From Nemertoderma westbladi (taxonomy: Eukaryota; Xenacoelomorpha; Nemertodermatida; Nemertodermatidae), in NCBI GenBank assembly GCA_032718475.1, contig JAUCBJ010003537.1, positions 1-56,745 on the forward strand: 56,745 bases of DNA, read 5' to 3'. This document shows, in pieces, positions 35,520 through 47,252 of this stretch. Each line of letters opens with the position of its first letter. Within the stretch, counting starts at the first letter, position 1. The notes under the pieces are model-generated. The model was not told where the DNA came from and did no database searches. It worked only from the letters and a program-made list of their open reading frames with translations. A program made the translations under genes and the position numbers.

Positions 35520-38400
35520 TGCTGCACGAAGGCCCCATGCAAATTCTACTTGGAAAATTTTCAAACTTTTGCCAAACAACATGTGTACCAAGTTTGGATA
35601 GATTTCATCAAGGATTGGCCGAGTTATTAACGTTTAAAATAAAATACTGAAAAAAAACGCGACAGAACGACAGAACGACAGGTTGATTAATGGTACCCCT
35701 ACGCTAAGGCTCACTCACTTCGTGACTAGCCCCACACAGACTCTATAGTGTAATAGAAGGTAGGGAATGCAGGTTTCAATCTCGTTAGGTCTAGCTGGCA
35801 GCCGTGTGGCTAGTTACATACAACCCCCCCTCCTCTGGCATTCCCAGCAACTGGCTGCCTTACACAGACATCCTTCCCATCTATGTACCAGCCAACTTGC
35901 ATGTTGGCCAATAAATGAGCAGTATTTAATGAGAATCAATTTTTTATGCCGTTTTTAATACTTTAGATCAATTAAAGACATAATTATTAAAGCAAATCAC
36001 TTGAACTAATTAAAAACTATAATAGAATGGGGTATGTGGATTACATCTGTATAATTTTTAAGTATAATTATTGAAGTCTTATACTGTAAAACAATTAATT
36101 TCCTTTAACAGGCAGGTTGAAAGTGCTGTTTTTACCGTAATCAATTAAATTAACTAATTAACTGCTATTATCTTAGCTTCTCGAAGGCCACACGAAAATT
36201 CAACTTGGAAAATTTCTAAACTTTTGCCAAACAACATGTGTACCAAGTTTGGATAGATTTCATCGAAGATTGGCCGAGTTATTAACATTTAAAATTGAAC
36301 ACTGCAAAAAAAGCGACAGAACGACACGTTCGTGGGGCCTTCGCGCATCACGAGGCCCAGTTATGATATAGAAATTAAAATTGGACGACTGTATCACAAA
36401 ATTAGTATTCGAGAAATTCAACCACACCGCCAATCAATCAAAGAAATGGGGACAGTACGTGTTCAGCCCTTTTAATCTGCACCCCCCCCCCCCCCCTTCC
36501 CACCAACCAATACATAACCGCGACATCTACCACCCACGGGGTGGAAGGGTATCACAAACTTATTTCCAATCGCACGTTCAATATGCGAAGCCATGTGGTT
36601 TATAGGAATATAATAAAAGCAGTACTCGTCTTCATTATAAGCCTCGTTGCTTTCGTCCTGTTTTGTATTTAAATATATTTCTTAAACGCAGGCTGACGAT
36701 CTTTATAATAATAATAACTAGGGATGCGTTCAACATGTGAAGCCAGGTGGTTTATATAATAATATAGTCAACACAGTTGTACTCGTCTTCATTATAAGCC
36801 TCGTTGTGCTCGTCCTGTTTTGTATTTAAATAACTTTCCTAAACGCAGACTAATGATCTCTATAACTACCGATGCGTTTAATAGGCGAAGCCAGGTATGG
36901 TTTATAGGAATATAATCAACGCAGCACTCGTCTTAATTATTATAAGAGTCGTTGCGCTCGTCCTGTTTCATATTTCAATATATTTCCTAAACGCAGACTG
37001 ACGATCTTTATAACTATCGATGCATTCAATATGCGAAGCCAGGTATGGTTTATAGGAATATAATCAACGCAGTACTCGTCGTAATTATTATAAACGTCGT
37101 TGCGCTCGTCCTGTTTTGTATTTAAATAACTTTCCTAAACGCAGACTGGTGATCTCTATAACTACCGATGCGTTCAATAGGCGAAGCCAGGTATGGTTTA
37201 TAGGAATATAATCAACGCAGCACTCGTCTTAATTATTATAAGCGTCGTTGCGCTCGTCCTGTTTTATATTTCAATATATTTCCTAAACGCAGACTGACGA
37301 TCTTTATAACTATCGATGCATTCAATATGCGAAGCCAGGTATGGTTTATAGGAATATAATCAACGCAGAACGCAGTACTAATTGCAGTCGATGCAGTAAT
37401 GGTATTCAAATAATTAATTTAATACCAGTACCCTCTGTTAAATGCCTCAGTGTAAAAACTTAGACAATTCAACTACAAAGAAATCCCATCAAAAAATAAT
37501 AAGCCTAATATTATTTATGAGGAAAAAACAAGTATGGATATAAATAAGCCTTCTGCAGAGTTATTAACTGACATTTATTAAATGAGATCTGTCTAACACA
37601 CAATAACACGATAATAGACTGAATAGTAGGGAATTCAGATTTCCATCTCGTTAGCTAGCTATGGCATATCTGTCTACCTGCCTGTACACATGTGGTTACT
37701 TACATTCGCATTCCCATTGAAGAGCAACTGGCTGTTCTACACACACATCCTTCCCATCCTATGTACCAGCACCGAGCCAACTTGGATGTTAACCAATAAA
37801 TGAGCAGTATTTAATGAGAATCAATTTTTTATGCCGTTTTAATTACTTTAGATCAATTAAAGACACAATTATTAAAGCAAATCACTTGAACTAATTAAAA
37901 ACTATAATGGAATGGGGTATAGGGATTACATCTGTATAATTTTTAGGTATTATTATTTAAATCTTATACTGTAAAATAATTAATTTCCTTTAAAAGGCAG
38001 TTTCAAAATGCTGTTTTTACCCTAATCAACTTAATTAACTAATTAACTGCTATTATCTTAGCTTCTCGAAGGCCACACGGAAATTCAACTTGGAAAATTT
38101 CTAAACTTTTGCCAAACAACATGTGTACCAAGTTTGGATAGATTTCATCGAAGTTTGGCCGAGTTATTAACGTTTAAAATTGAACACTGCAAAAAAAGCG
38201 ACAGAACGACAGGTTGATTAATGGTACCCCTACGCTAAGGCTCACTCACTTCGTGGCTCGCCCCACAGGTTGATTAATGGTACCACTACGCTAAGGCTCA
38301 CTCACTTCGTGGCTCGCCCCACAGACACACCGATTGAGTTAGTGGTACCTGTATGCTAAGCTCGCTTACTTTCGTCGCTCGCCCCACAATACAAATCTAA
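35520..38400 (+). repeat. Mosaic of direct repeats: module C/D duplication and ~150-bp tandem array
   Basis: About 35750-36330 is repeated as about 37610-38200 (shared ATGAGCAGTATTTAATGAG, AATTAACTGCTATTATCTTA, CCAAACAACATGTGTACC). Module C (GTACCAAGTTTGGATAGATT ... CGACAGAACGACAGG) also occurs at 35525-35690. Between the duplicates, 36620-37375 is a tandem array of about five units of roughly 145-157 bp (CTCGTCTTCATTATAAGCCT starting near 36623, 36780, 36925, 37073 and 37222). Three copies of TCACTTCGTGGCTCGCCCCA-like ends lie at 35715-35740, 38245-38266 and 38300-38325. No coding sequence. Confidence 0.8.
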
Positions 38401-40100
38401 GAATTTAAATTTACCGCCCAAAGTAATAAAGCGACAATGCAATATAAAGAAATAATGTACAGTATAAAGTAGTTAAGTTAAATATCATGTACGGCGAGTG
38501 GGGGCGGAAAAATATGGTGGAAGGTTACCAAAAATATGACTAGGGCCAAGTGCAAGGATAAAAATATATATTGTGTTAAACGAATTAAGGCAAAAATATC
38601 CGAAGCACAAAACCAACCTAAATTAATAACACGACCAGGTTAATATAAAGAAATAATGTCCAGGAATTAATAAAGTAGTTAAGTGAAATGTCATATACGT
38701 CATATATAATGGTGGAAGGTTGCCAAAAAATAGACTAGGGCCAAGTGAATGGAACTGGGAATGGAAATCGGCAGAGACAAAACAAGCTGGATTTAAGCTG
38801 AGGGGGAAGAAATCTGCAAATCAACATCCACTTTTCCTTGACTTTTCGAAAGTTCTAATTCCAGAAGCAACAGAGCGTTTAAAGTTCCTTGGCTACATTA
38901 TCCCACTAAACAAAGAAATACTAACCAAGGAATGTCTTCGGTGGCCAATCATATTAGCGGAGTCATTTCGATCTTTAGGATGGACATCAAAATGGATACC
39001 AATTGAAACCCTGGCAAATAAAATCTATGGAAGTCCTATGCAATGCCAGTTTTCCGTTACTTTATGCCGTTGTATATTGGATGGTTTACTCGGAAAGAAA
39101 AATAAACATTAGATATAAAGTACAGAAACGCTCTCAGGTAGCTCCTTCATCTTGAGGGTTGCAAAGTTCCCACAAATATGTTATATAAACTCTTTGGAGT
39201 GGAAACTAAGCTTGGGACCACTGGGATCTTGCGAACAAAGACACATTAACTTCTCACGCAGAATCAACATTATAAAAAAATTACATGGAAGCTCTTGGAG
39301 GATATGATAAGATGAAAACAAAAACACTTTTTATGCAATTAGTTTCAAGGAATAGAACCGCCATTTACAAATATGGTATCATTGTGTCCAACTTTTAACT
39401 CTTTTTATTTATATCTGTTTTGTAGTATAGAAATTTTGATTTTTAGTGATGCTATATTTAACTTTTTATCTGAGATCTTAAGAAATAAATGCCAGCTATA
39501 CTGGCGCCGCGCGTCTCTTGGTGTGATATTCTAATCTAAATCTCAGTCCGAGTCCCAGACGATCGGATGCCGACGAGGATCTGAGTCACAATCTGCCGGT
39601 TCCGGGAATGCCCGAAGACTTCGGCATTATGTTGTTGTTATAATCCTTCATTTATATTGACACAACGATAATAAAATATGCATAACTTTACATGCTATGT
39701 CCGTCCAATGTCCTACGTACCGGTAACTCACTTAGTACATTAGTGGGCGGAGGAATGCTCTATAAGCATACTCCGTGTACGTTTACTACTGACTACTGCT
39801 GTCTGTCTAAGAGTTCAGACCAGGCAGTCTGATAGTTAATCCTGTGGGGCGAGCCATATATCCTCGATGTGCTTTTATACATCGTAATCATTGTGCATAA
39901 TACGACAGGCATCGTCGGCGAATTCATCCAGTGCGATTCGGAACGAATCAAAGGATTCGTTTGGCCCCTGCTGCCATAGTCGTGGAATTTGATGCCATCG
40001 ATGGTTCCTGACTTGTCGGTACCAGTGTCGTCGCGTGTAGCCAAGGTGGATGGTGCCGTAGTTCCTAACACACTAGGCTGCTGGGTAGCTAGGACTAGGC
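38401..40100. other. Intergenic, no gene recognised
   Basis: An open frame at 38720-39112 (130 codons, TTG start) has protein-like composition (RWPIILAESFRSLGW) but no Met near the start and no family I recognise; it may be a fragment of an old transposon gene. CTGTGGGGCGAGCC at about 39842 is the inverted form of the GGCTCGCCCCACAG ends at 38250-38390. Confidence 0.4.
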
Positions 40101-40139
40101 AGGTGTGTGGAGAGAGTCTGTGTTATCGGTAGGTTGGGA

Positions 40140-40245
40140 GGTTTCCTGTGTTCAGGTTTGCTAACCACTACACCACGCAGGCACTCTGTTGTTGGTTAGA
40201 CCGCTGAGCTCCACACTGAGGCAGGTTCGATCACTGCGCCATGTA
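40140..40245. repeat. Two back-to-back tRNA-like promoter fragments, SINE remnants
   Basis: On the minus strand, 40182-40145 reads GCGTGGTGTAGTGGTTAGC, an A-box/D-arm-like sequence. On the plus strand, 40188-40243 holds GTTGGTTAGACC and, 30 bases later, AGGTTCGATCA, resembling an A box and B box. No complete cloverleaf fits either one. Probably decayed tRNA-derived SINE pieces. Confidence 0.35.
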
Positions 40246-41039
40246 TGGATATGTGATATGAGGGGACCGGACGGGATGAGCGGAAATACCGAAATATATC
40301 TGACCGACCGGTGCTCCATATAATACCAGAGAGATTCTGCTGTACTGGTGTCATGCAGACAGGTGCGACACCATGGATAACACAGAATGCATAAGTAGCC
40401 ACTGCTACTGTATTTTACAGACTGACACGGAATACTGAAAGTAATAATATCTGTACTCTGGGGCGAGCCACGTAGTGAGGCAAATGCGTGGTATGACTAC
40501 GCTTCTGGGGCGAGCCACATAGTGTTATTGTGGTAGCTGTGTCATTTTCGTATATTGCTAAAATAAGACTGTAACCAATGTTATTGAGTTATCGTTTATT
40601 GTTTTGGTTTGAAAAGAAAAGCACTGTAACCTGCTCCTTTTCGTAAATTAAGAAATCTAGGGATAAAATTAGGGAGTATTCTCAGCTAACATTACCGGCA
40701 CGCAATGTAGGGTCTACTGTAAGGTTTCATCATGGTTTCGCACGTCGCACCGGAAAACAAATCTCGAATGTTGTAAGAGGCGCGTTCTACCAATTTCGTT
40801 CCCTCTCTAAAACCAAGCGATATCTCTGCAAACCTTAGAAGAAATCTTACTTTTATGACAAGTAAATTAGGTAGGAATCATTCTCTCTATTATATTCTTC
40901 TCAAATTATATATTTTTAGGCGTGGAGGCGACCCAATCTGTAAGAAATATTAAAACCTACCTTATGCCGACAGTATTAATACTGAAATATTAATTTATCA
41001 TGTCAGCACCTCAACGAGATTATTTAGCTAATTATTATT
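40246..41039. other. Intergenic, no gene recognised
   Basis: Contains two CTGGGGCGAGCCAC motifs (about 40458 and 40505) related to the element ends at 38250-38390, and an inverted copy of a dispersed ATCGTTTATTGTTTTGGTT repeat at 40590-40650. Confidence 0.4.
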
Positions 41040-42230
41040 AAAAACGTACAAACATCGCACCTAATTGAAACAAAGTTCAAAACTAATTGGATCCAATTTC
41101 GCAACTAATTGGAAAAGGTTCGCAATAAAAATGGAAAAAAATTCGAATTTTGATTGGAACAAAGTTTGCAATTATTAATTGGAACAAATTCGCAATTAAT
41201 TGAAACAAAGTTTGCAACTAATTGAAACAAAGATCGCAACAAATTGGAACAAAGTTTGCAAATAAATGGAACGAAGTTCGCAATTAATTGGCCCAAAGTT
41301 TACAACTAATTGGAACATAGTTCGCAACTTATTGGAACAAAGTTCTCAACTAATTGGAACATAGTTCGCAACTAATTGGAACAAATTCGCAACTAATTGA
41401 AAACAATTTCGCAACTAATTGTAGTTCGCAATTAATTGGACCAAAGTTATTGGAAGAAAGTCGCAACTAATTGGACCAAAGTTCGCAACTTATTGGAACA
41501 GAACAAATTCGCAACTAATTGGAACATAGTTCGCAACTAATTGGAACAAATTCGCAACTAATTGAAAACAATTTCGCAAATAATTGTAGTTCGCAATTAA
41601 TTGGAACATAGTTCGCAACTTATTGGAACAAAGTTCGCAACTAATTGGAACAAATTCGCAACTTATTGGAACAAAGTTCGCAACTAATTGGAACAAAGTT
41701 CGCAACTAATTGGAACAAAGTTCGCAACTAATTGGAACAAATTCGCAACTAATTGGAACATAGTTCGCAACTTATTGGAACAAAGTTCGCAACTAATTGG
41801 AACAAATTCGCAACTAATTGGAACATAGTTCGCAACTAATTGGAACAAATTCGCAACTAATTGAAAACAATTTCGCAACTAATTGTAGTTCGCAATTAAT
41901 TGGACCAAAGTTCGCAACTAATTGGAACATAGTTCTCAACTTATTGGAACAAATTCGCAACTTATTGGAACAAAGTTCGCAACTAATTGGAACAAAGTTC
42001 GCAACTAATTGGACCAAAGTTCGCAACTAATTGGAACATAGTTCGCAATTAATTGGAACATAGTTCGCAATTAATTGGAACATAGTTCGCAATTAATTGG
42101 AACATAGTTCGCAATTAATTGGAACATAGTTCGCAACTAATTGGAACAAAGTTCGCAACTAATTGGAACATAGTTCGCAAATAATTGGAAGAAAGTCGCA
42201 ATTATTAATTGGAACAAAGTTCGTAATAAA
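41040..42230. repeat. Satellite array of 21-22 bp units
   Basis: About 55 degenerate units of CGCAACTAATTGGAACAAAG type with GGAACATAG and GGACCAAAG variants. Four near-identical consecutive units (GCAATTAATTGGAACATAG) lie at about 42045-42130. Open frames such as ISCELCSNKL repeats are artefacts. At 42268 an inverted unit (GCGAACTTTG) lies just outside the array. Confidence 0.92.
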
Positions 42231-43378
42231 AATATTTATTGTTAATGGTTTATTCTTTATTCTCATTTGTTGCGAACTTTGCCGCAATATAACTTTATTG
42301 CAACTAAATATTCAAAACATGCGTTGGAATAAAGTTCACCTTTATTGGAACAATAAGCAATTTCAAACTGTATATGGCCAATTCCATGGTGTCGGACGTA
42401 ACGTACATTCTCAATTTTTGAATGTTTTTCTTTAAATTTACGAAAATACTTGAATTTTTGACATCAGATTGCGTTGAATAAATGAGACAATTTATTAATC
42501 TTTCAGAATATCGCAAATACTCTGCATTGGGAAGCATTATTCTTCTTAAACAGTTGACTTTTAAAAGGTGTCGGACGGTACAAAAATAGGACACTTTTTA
42601 TTGTACATATTTTATTTTTGATTGCAATTAATGCCGAAGACTGGTCTGTTATTATTATTATATTGTTGGGCTCAAATTGTAGCTCAACTATTATATTTTT
42701 CGAAAAGGTTTTCGCAATTGCACTGCAGATCTTTTGAAGCCGACATTTGCAATTCAAAGTTGTGCGGAATGGTGTCGGACGTTACGTGTTGGACGTTACA
42801 TAAAAATGAGCAGTATTTAGCCACCTCAGTCACCTTTATTTTTCATCTTTGGAATGTACTCTAGATATCAATAGAACCGCTTTCATCAGCAGATTCCGAA
42901 TCTGAAAACCATTTTAAATTTCACCAACAATTGCCAAATATATTATCACAATAATAAGGTGTGAATTTTGAGTCGTAAATCGCAATTATTGAAACCTATT
43001 TTTATATATTTATTTATTTTATTATTGAAAATCATATGGACAAAGAGGTTTGATGTTTTAGGGCCAAGTATTTAGTAGTAGGCCTACATGCATATAAACA
43101 ATACAGTTCTGGAATATTCCTTTACACTATACACTGCAATTTAGACATTCACACGGTCACAAAGACCTAGCGCTCTTTGTGACCTGTACAAAACAAGGAG
43201 GTAAGTCGCGATAGGTCCCAAAGAGCGTTAGGTCCCATTGCCATTTAAAGGAGCAGGTTAGTAAAGGAACAGGTTACAGAGGCGTGTTGGGGGAACCAAA
43301 ACAATAAACGAAAAACAAAAAACACGTGTTTTGTACAGGTCTTTATTCTATGGGTCTTTGGTCTTTGTTTTGTAGTCT
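42231..43378. other. Intergenic with three copies of a GGTGTCGGACGTTACGT motif
   Basis: GGTGTCGGACG(T/G) occurs at about 42390, 42568 and 42771 in direct orientation. A dispersed repeat (GGAGCAGGTTA ... AACCAAAACAATAAACG) occurs at 43245-43312. No gene recognised. Confidence 0.4.
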
Positions 43379-43803
43379 ACTACTACTACTAGGATCGGCA
43401 TGCTGCATTGCAGCTGCATTTTTAAGAATGCTGTGCCGGCTTATCGACAAAATTGCACCGCCACAACTCCCTATCACCCATGACATTTGCTAGATCATCC
43501 ACATCTTCAAGGCCAGTGTCGTTTATGATGCGTCTCAAGAAAGTCATGGGCTGTCCACCATGCTTATTCACTCCATGAGGCTGCCAAAGTACAAGATTAT
43601 GCACTGGCTGGTCCTCACGGCGAAAGCAATGTCCTGCAAAGCAGAGGCGATTTTGTTCTAGTGTCAAGCTTGGGGGAACCAATGAGACACCTCCAATGTT
43701 ATATAGTGTCTGGTTGGAGATGTGTGCATTGAACTTGACACAATGAACCCGGCGTAGCATTCTTGTGAATGTGCCGTCCAGAGATTTGGTGTCCTCAGCA
43801 GTT
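43379..43803 (-). mobile_element. LINE copy 3, 3' part, antisense
   Basis: Matches copy 1 from about 23590 to its 3' end. It begins on this strand with CTACTACTACTACTAGG (the TAG tail) and encodes MLRRVHCVKFNAHISNQTL through RLCFAGHCFRRED to KPAQHS. Only the C-terminal region of the reverse transcriptase protein remains. Confidence 0.9.
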
Positions 43804-44067
43804 TTGTAGTCACCCGTACGTGTATCACAATAATACTGAGATTATGATAACACAAACCTTGTTGCTTTTGTACGGTGGCTGAATGTGGCCACTTTAAGAT
43901 AAAAAAATCGTTTCACTTCAAAGGTACAAGCTCACCCGCGGTGAACCTGGCTCACCCTGACTCACTCGCTTTGAGCCTGGCTAATTTTCTACAATGCTCC
44001 TAACTCTCGTTTATTGTTTTGGTTCCTTTCAACCCGCCTCTGTAACCTGTTTCTTTACGGCGGTGAG

Positions 44068-44305
44068 CCAGGCTCAGCTCTCGGGGCAAATACCACACCC
44101 TGGTTTGCCATTCCATAGAGTGGGTGTCGCAGTGGAGTCAGATATGTGGCCCATCACCATCACCCATACCTACTCTGCTGGGCCATGCCATGTGCCCCTG
44201 CTGCCAGGTGCAGGTCGCAGTGAAGTGCACTCAGAGTAGACATGATCTAACACTCTACTCCTGACCAGCCATTCGTAGATCACCATCTGCCTGGCCAGAC
44301 AAGCA
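44068..44305 (-). mobile_element. LINE 5' untranslated-region fragment, antisense
   Basis: Matches copy 1 at about 20470-20725 on the opposite strand (CTCTCGGGGCAAATACCACA, TCTGACTCCATTGCGACAC equivalents, ACCATCTGCCTGGCCAG). Confidence 0.8.
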
Positions 44306-45810
44306 GTGCAAATATGATAATGAAAAATCACTACAAAATCAACTCAATTTTATCACCATATAGGTTTTTTAGGATGCTGATCACGAGTATGACACTGAAA
44401 TATATCGTACATTCGTGGATATGTGTCAATGTGCGGCACGAAAAATACAAGTAGCACACATATTTGATAATCAAAAATCATCCCCAAATCAACCTGATTG
44501 TTAGATATTATGGGTTTTCTGGGACGTTGATCACGAATATTACACTCAAAAATATCGTATTATCGAACCAAATTTGATTTTTGCCGTTTGAAATTTTGTG
44601 CTACTTTCATTTTTCGTCCCACAAGACAAGCACCCAAAATGATAGTTGCGTTACCACATATGATTTTAACGAGTTGTATCGTGATTAGCGACCTTGAAAA
44701 CCAGTATAGCTTTTTAACAGTTTATAATTTTGTGCTACTTGTACTTTTCGTTCTGGGGCACCAGAATGGCACCAAAATTGGGTTTGCATTGCCGAAATAT
44801 TTATAACTAGTGTCATCGTGATCAACGATCTCGAAAACCCGTATGCGTTCAGAATTATAAAACCAAACACAACATTTCTTAGTTTGACATTTTTTTTACT
44901 TGTATTTTTCATCCTGGGGGACCAAAATACAGTGGCCTGTACTGTATTTTGGTCCCCCAGGATGAAAAATACAAGTAAAAAAAATGTCAAACTAAGAAAT
45001 GTTGTGTTTGGTTTTATAATTCAGAAAAAGCAGATTTCACCCAATGTGATCACATGTGAACACATTTGTTCAAGTCATCTGATTGGCAGGTTATGGCGAG
45101 TTATCTAGCTAACTTGCTGGGACCGACAAAGGCTTAGTGTGCGGTGCGCCTGTATGTCTGATATCAGGTAGATGAGAGAGCCCACAGGGCGTAACATTGC
45201 GGACATGGGCTGTATTGGTAGAGAGAGAACTACATACAAGACCACATGGAGGTTCATGGAGTGTATGGGAGTGGATGGGTATATGGATGGACGAGCCTAG
45301 ACCATTGAATAATTAATTTAGTGCAGGGAGATGTCGCGCCATTAGTCTGACACTGAGAGGGCACAGAGAAACACCAGAAGATGGCTTAACATCACTAACT
45401 ATAGGCCTGCCTACTAGACACTATTAACCGCACACTATAAAGGTAAACAAAATCCTTATCGCATTTCCAGCTGCAGTGAGTGACAGTTCGCGGCAAACTA
45501 CAGAGAGTTTCCAGATTACTAAGCGTTTCAAAAGTATTCAATTGTATCCTTTGGCGAAAAAATTTTGGTTGTTGCCAATTCAATTATGTTCAATTATGTT
45601 CAATTGTCCCGTTCAACAACATTACATTACACTGGTACACATTTGATAAAATGTGTTCACAATTGTACAAATCTGCGTTTTCTGGTGGCCTGTACTGTAG
45701 CACCAAAAATTATGGTTGCATTGTCAGAAAATATTTTTAACAAGTTTTATCGTGATCAGCGACCTCGAAAAACCTCATACCATCAAAATTTTAATTTTTG
45801 ACCCAAGATC
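44306..45810. repeat. Degenerate ~145-bp repeats
   Basis: The motif ATCGTGATCAGCGACCTCGA or close variants (GATCACGA, GATCAACGATC) recurs near 44380, 44530, 44680, 44818 and 45750, mostly with GGTTGCATTG/AAATAT upstream of it. The first two units (44306 and 44451) align over about 110 bp. Confidence 0.6.
44852..45022. repeat. Perfect 82-bp inverted repeat with 7-base loop
   Basis: 44852-44933 is the exact reverse complement of 44941-45022, with the spacer GGCCTGT. The arms contain TTCATCCTGGGGGACCAAAA and an eight-T run. Confidence 0.95.
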
Positions 45811-45819
45811 TAAAAAAAT

Positions 45820-45978
45820 TACCAAGGGCGTCCCTATCCCAGAACGAAGGGGGTTCTAGTTACAAGACCAGATTTGCCCATAGTAAGAGGGTCTATGCAG
45901 CCACAGATGGCACCTCCTTTATGCTGCACGGAGGTGGCAAGTTTTCTTGATAAATGACCTAGAATACCTGACCTGACC
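45820..45978 (-). mobile_element. LINE 5'-terminal fragment, antisense
   Basis: Matches copy 1 at about 20283-20425 on the opposite strand (GCTGCACGGAGGTGGCAAG, AGAATACCTGACC). Its outer end coincides with the 5' terminus of copy 1, supporting that terminus. Confidence 0.8.
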
Positions 45979-46097
45979 ATAAAGATGAGAAACCAGGCGA
46001 TGACCCAGGCTCACTCGCGGTGAGATGAGATTGTACCTTTAAAGTGAAACTATTTTTTATATTAAAGTGGCCATATTCAGCCACACCGTACTTTTTG

Positions 46098-47252
46098 CCT
46101 TGCAATTGCAAAGAGAAGTGGTTGACAGATTATTTCTACCACTACGAGATGTAGGCCTAAGCATTATTGTTATGTGGATAATATAAAACGGTATGATGTA
46201 ACTTTGTCGTCCAACGTTGGTATATTCTATTGGTTGTAATTTTAGCCAATGGAGATCGGTTTATGATATATAGTATTGCCATCCCGCCATCCTGCCAGCC
46301 TTAGTTGGCTGCTTGTAATATTGTAGTGGAAATTTCCTATGGGGATGACTCATAGATGTAAGTTGCTACTGAGGTACCGGTAGTGACGCTGTCTAATTGC
46401 TCATTTGGTTCGTAAGGTACAGACGTATGCTGCTGCTGCCCTTGCTTCTGTGTACCGGTATTGCTAATTAACGGAGTTTTATAATTCTGATATACCGGTA
46501 ACGTTTGGTAAAGGTTCACTTCAAGGTTTCCAGGTACCGGTACCGGGATTGTGGTTGTTTCATTGCCTGTTTGCTACGAGTGTACCGCTGTACCGTACGA
46601 CCAAAAGCAGTTTGGAGTTGCTTGTCTGCTTGTACCTACTGCATCTTCGACCTACAGATCTATACAGATTACAGACTGACTGTCGCTGTTCTACACATTT
46701 TGCTGATACAGTTTTTAGGTAAGTTCAATCTGCAGATCTGTCACCTAAATCATTATCTGATTATACCTGTATACAGTCTGACAGTTATAGGCCCTATCAG
46801 CCTATACTGTTATAGACTAGGGACCGAACCGAATTTGAATAAAATTCGGCAAATTCTTTATCGAATAGGCATATTCTGATATTACATATTAAAGATTTGA
46901 CACTAAACTGCTAAAGCTGTAAAGTGCCGAAGTTATAATATTCAATTTTAATCTTAAATGGAAAAATATTTGTCAAAAAAATGCAGTTTTTACTAAAAAT
47001 AAAACAGGGAAATCGGTTACGGTACTACAACTAGGCCTACTGTCACTGTGTAAGACCGAAAGATGTAGGCCTATGGCCTAAGAAGTAAGGTTTTTGTGGG
47101 TTCATAATTCATACTGTCATATGCCCATGACGACTTCTTATGTTATGTAAGTGATTAACATTGCAGCATTGTTTCGTAGGCCTACTCCCTTATTACATGT
47201 TATCAGATTATACCACAGTACTGCAGTAGGCCTATTTTTTACATACAGACAT
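46098..47252. other. Intergenic, no gene recognised
   Basis: Rich in TACCGGTA (46370-46550) and TAGGCCTA (47030-47230) palindromes. No supported coding sequence. Confidence 0.4.

Larger units (their letters stand above)
43865..46097. mobile_element. DNA element with ~80-bp imperfect terminal inverted repeats, carrying LINE 5' pieces
   Basis: The left end, TACGGTGGCTGAATGTGGCC (43871 on), with CACTTTAAG, TTTCACTTCAAAGGTACAA and the CCGCGGTGA stretch near 43940, is inverted at 46010-46095 (CACTCGCGGTGA, TGTACCTTTAAAGTGAAAC, GTGGCCATATTCAGCC). Inside are antisense LINE pieces at 44068-44305 and 45820-45978, degenerate ~145-bp repeats, and an 82-bp perfect hairpin. No transposase is recognised. 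Boundaries are approximate and no target-site duplication was confirmed. Confidence 0.55.

Noticed and set aside
38720-39112. 130-codon open frame
   Set aside because: No Met near the start, no known family; kept only as a note because its composition is protein-like.
41040-42230. CRISPR-like array of short direct repeats
   Set aside because: Repeats are contiguous with no unique spacers, the context is eukaryotic and no cas genes are present; the same applies to 54774-56745.
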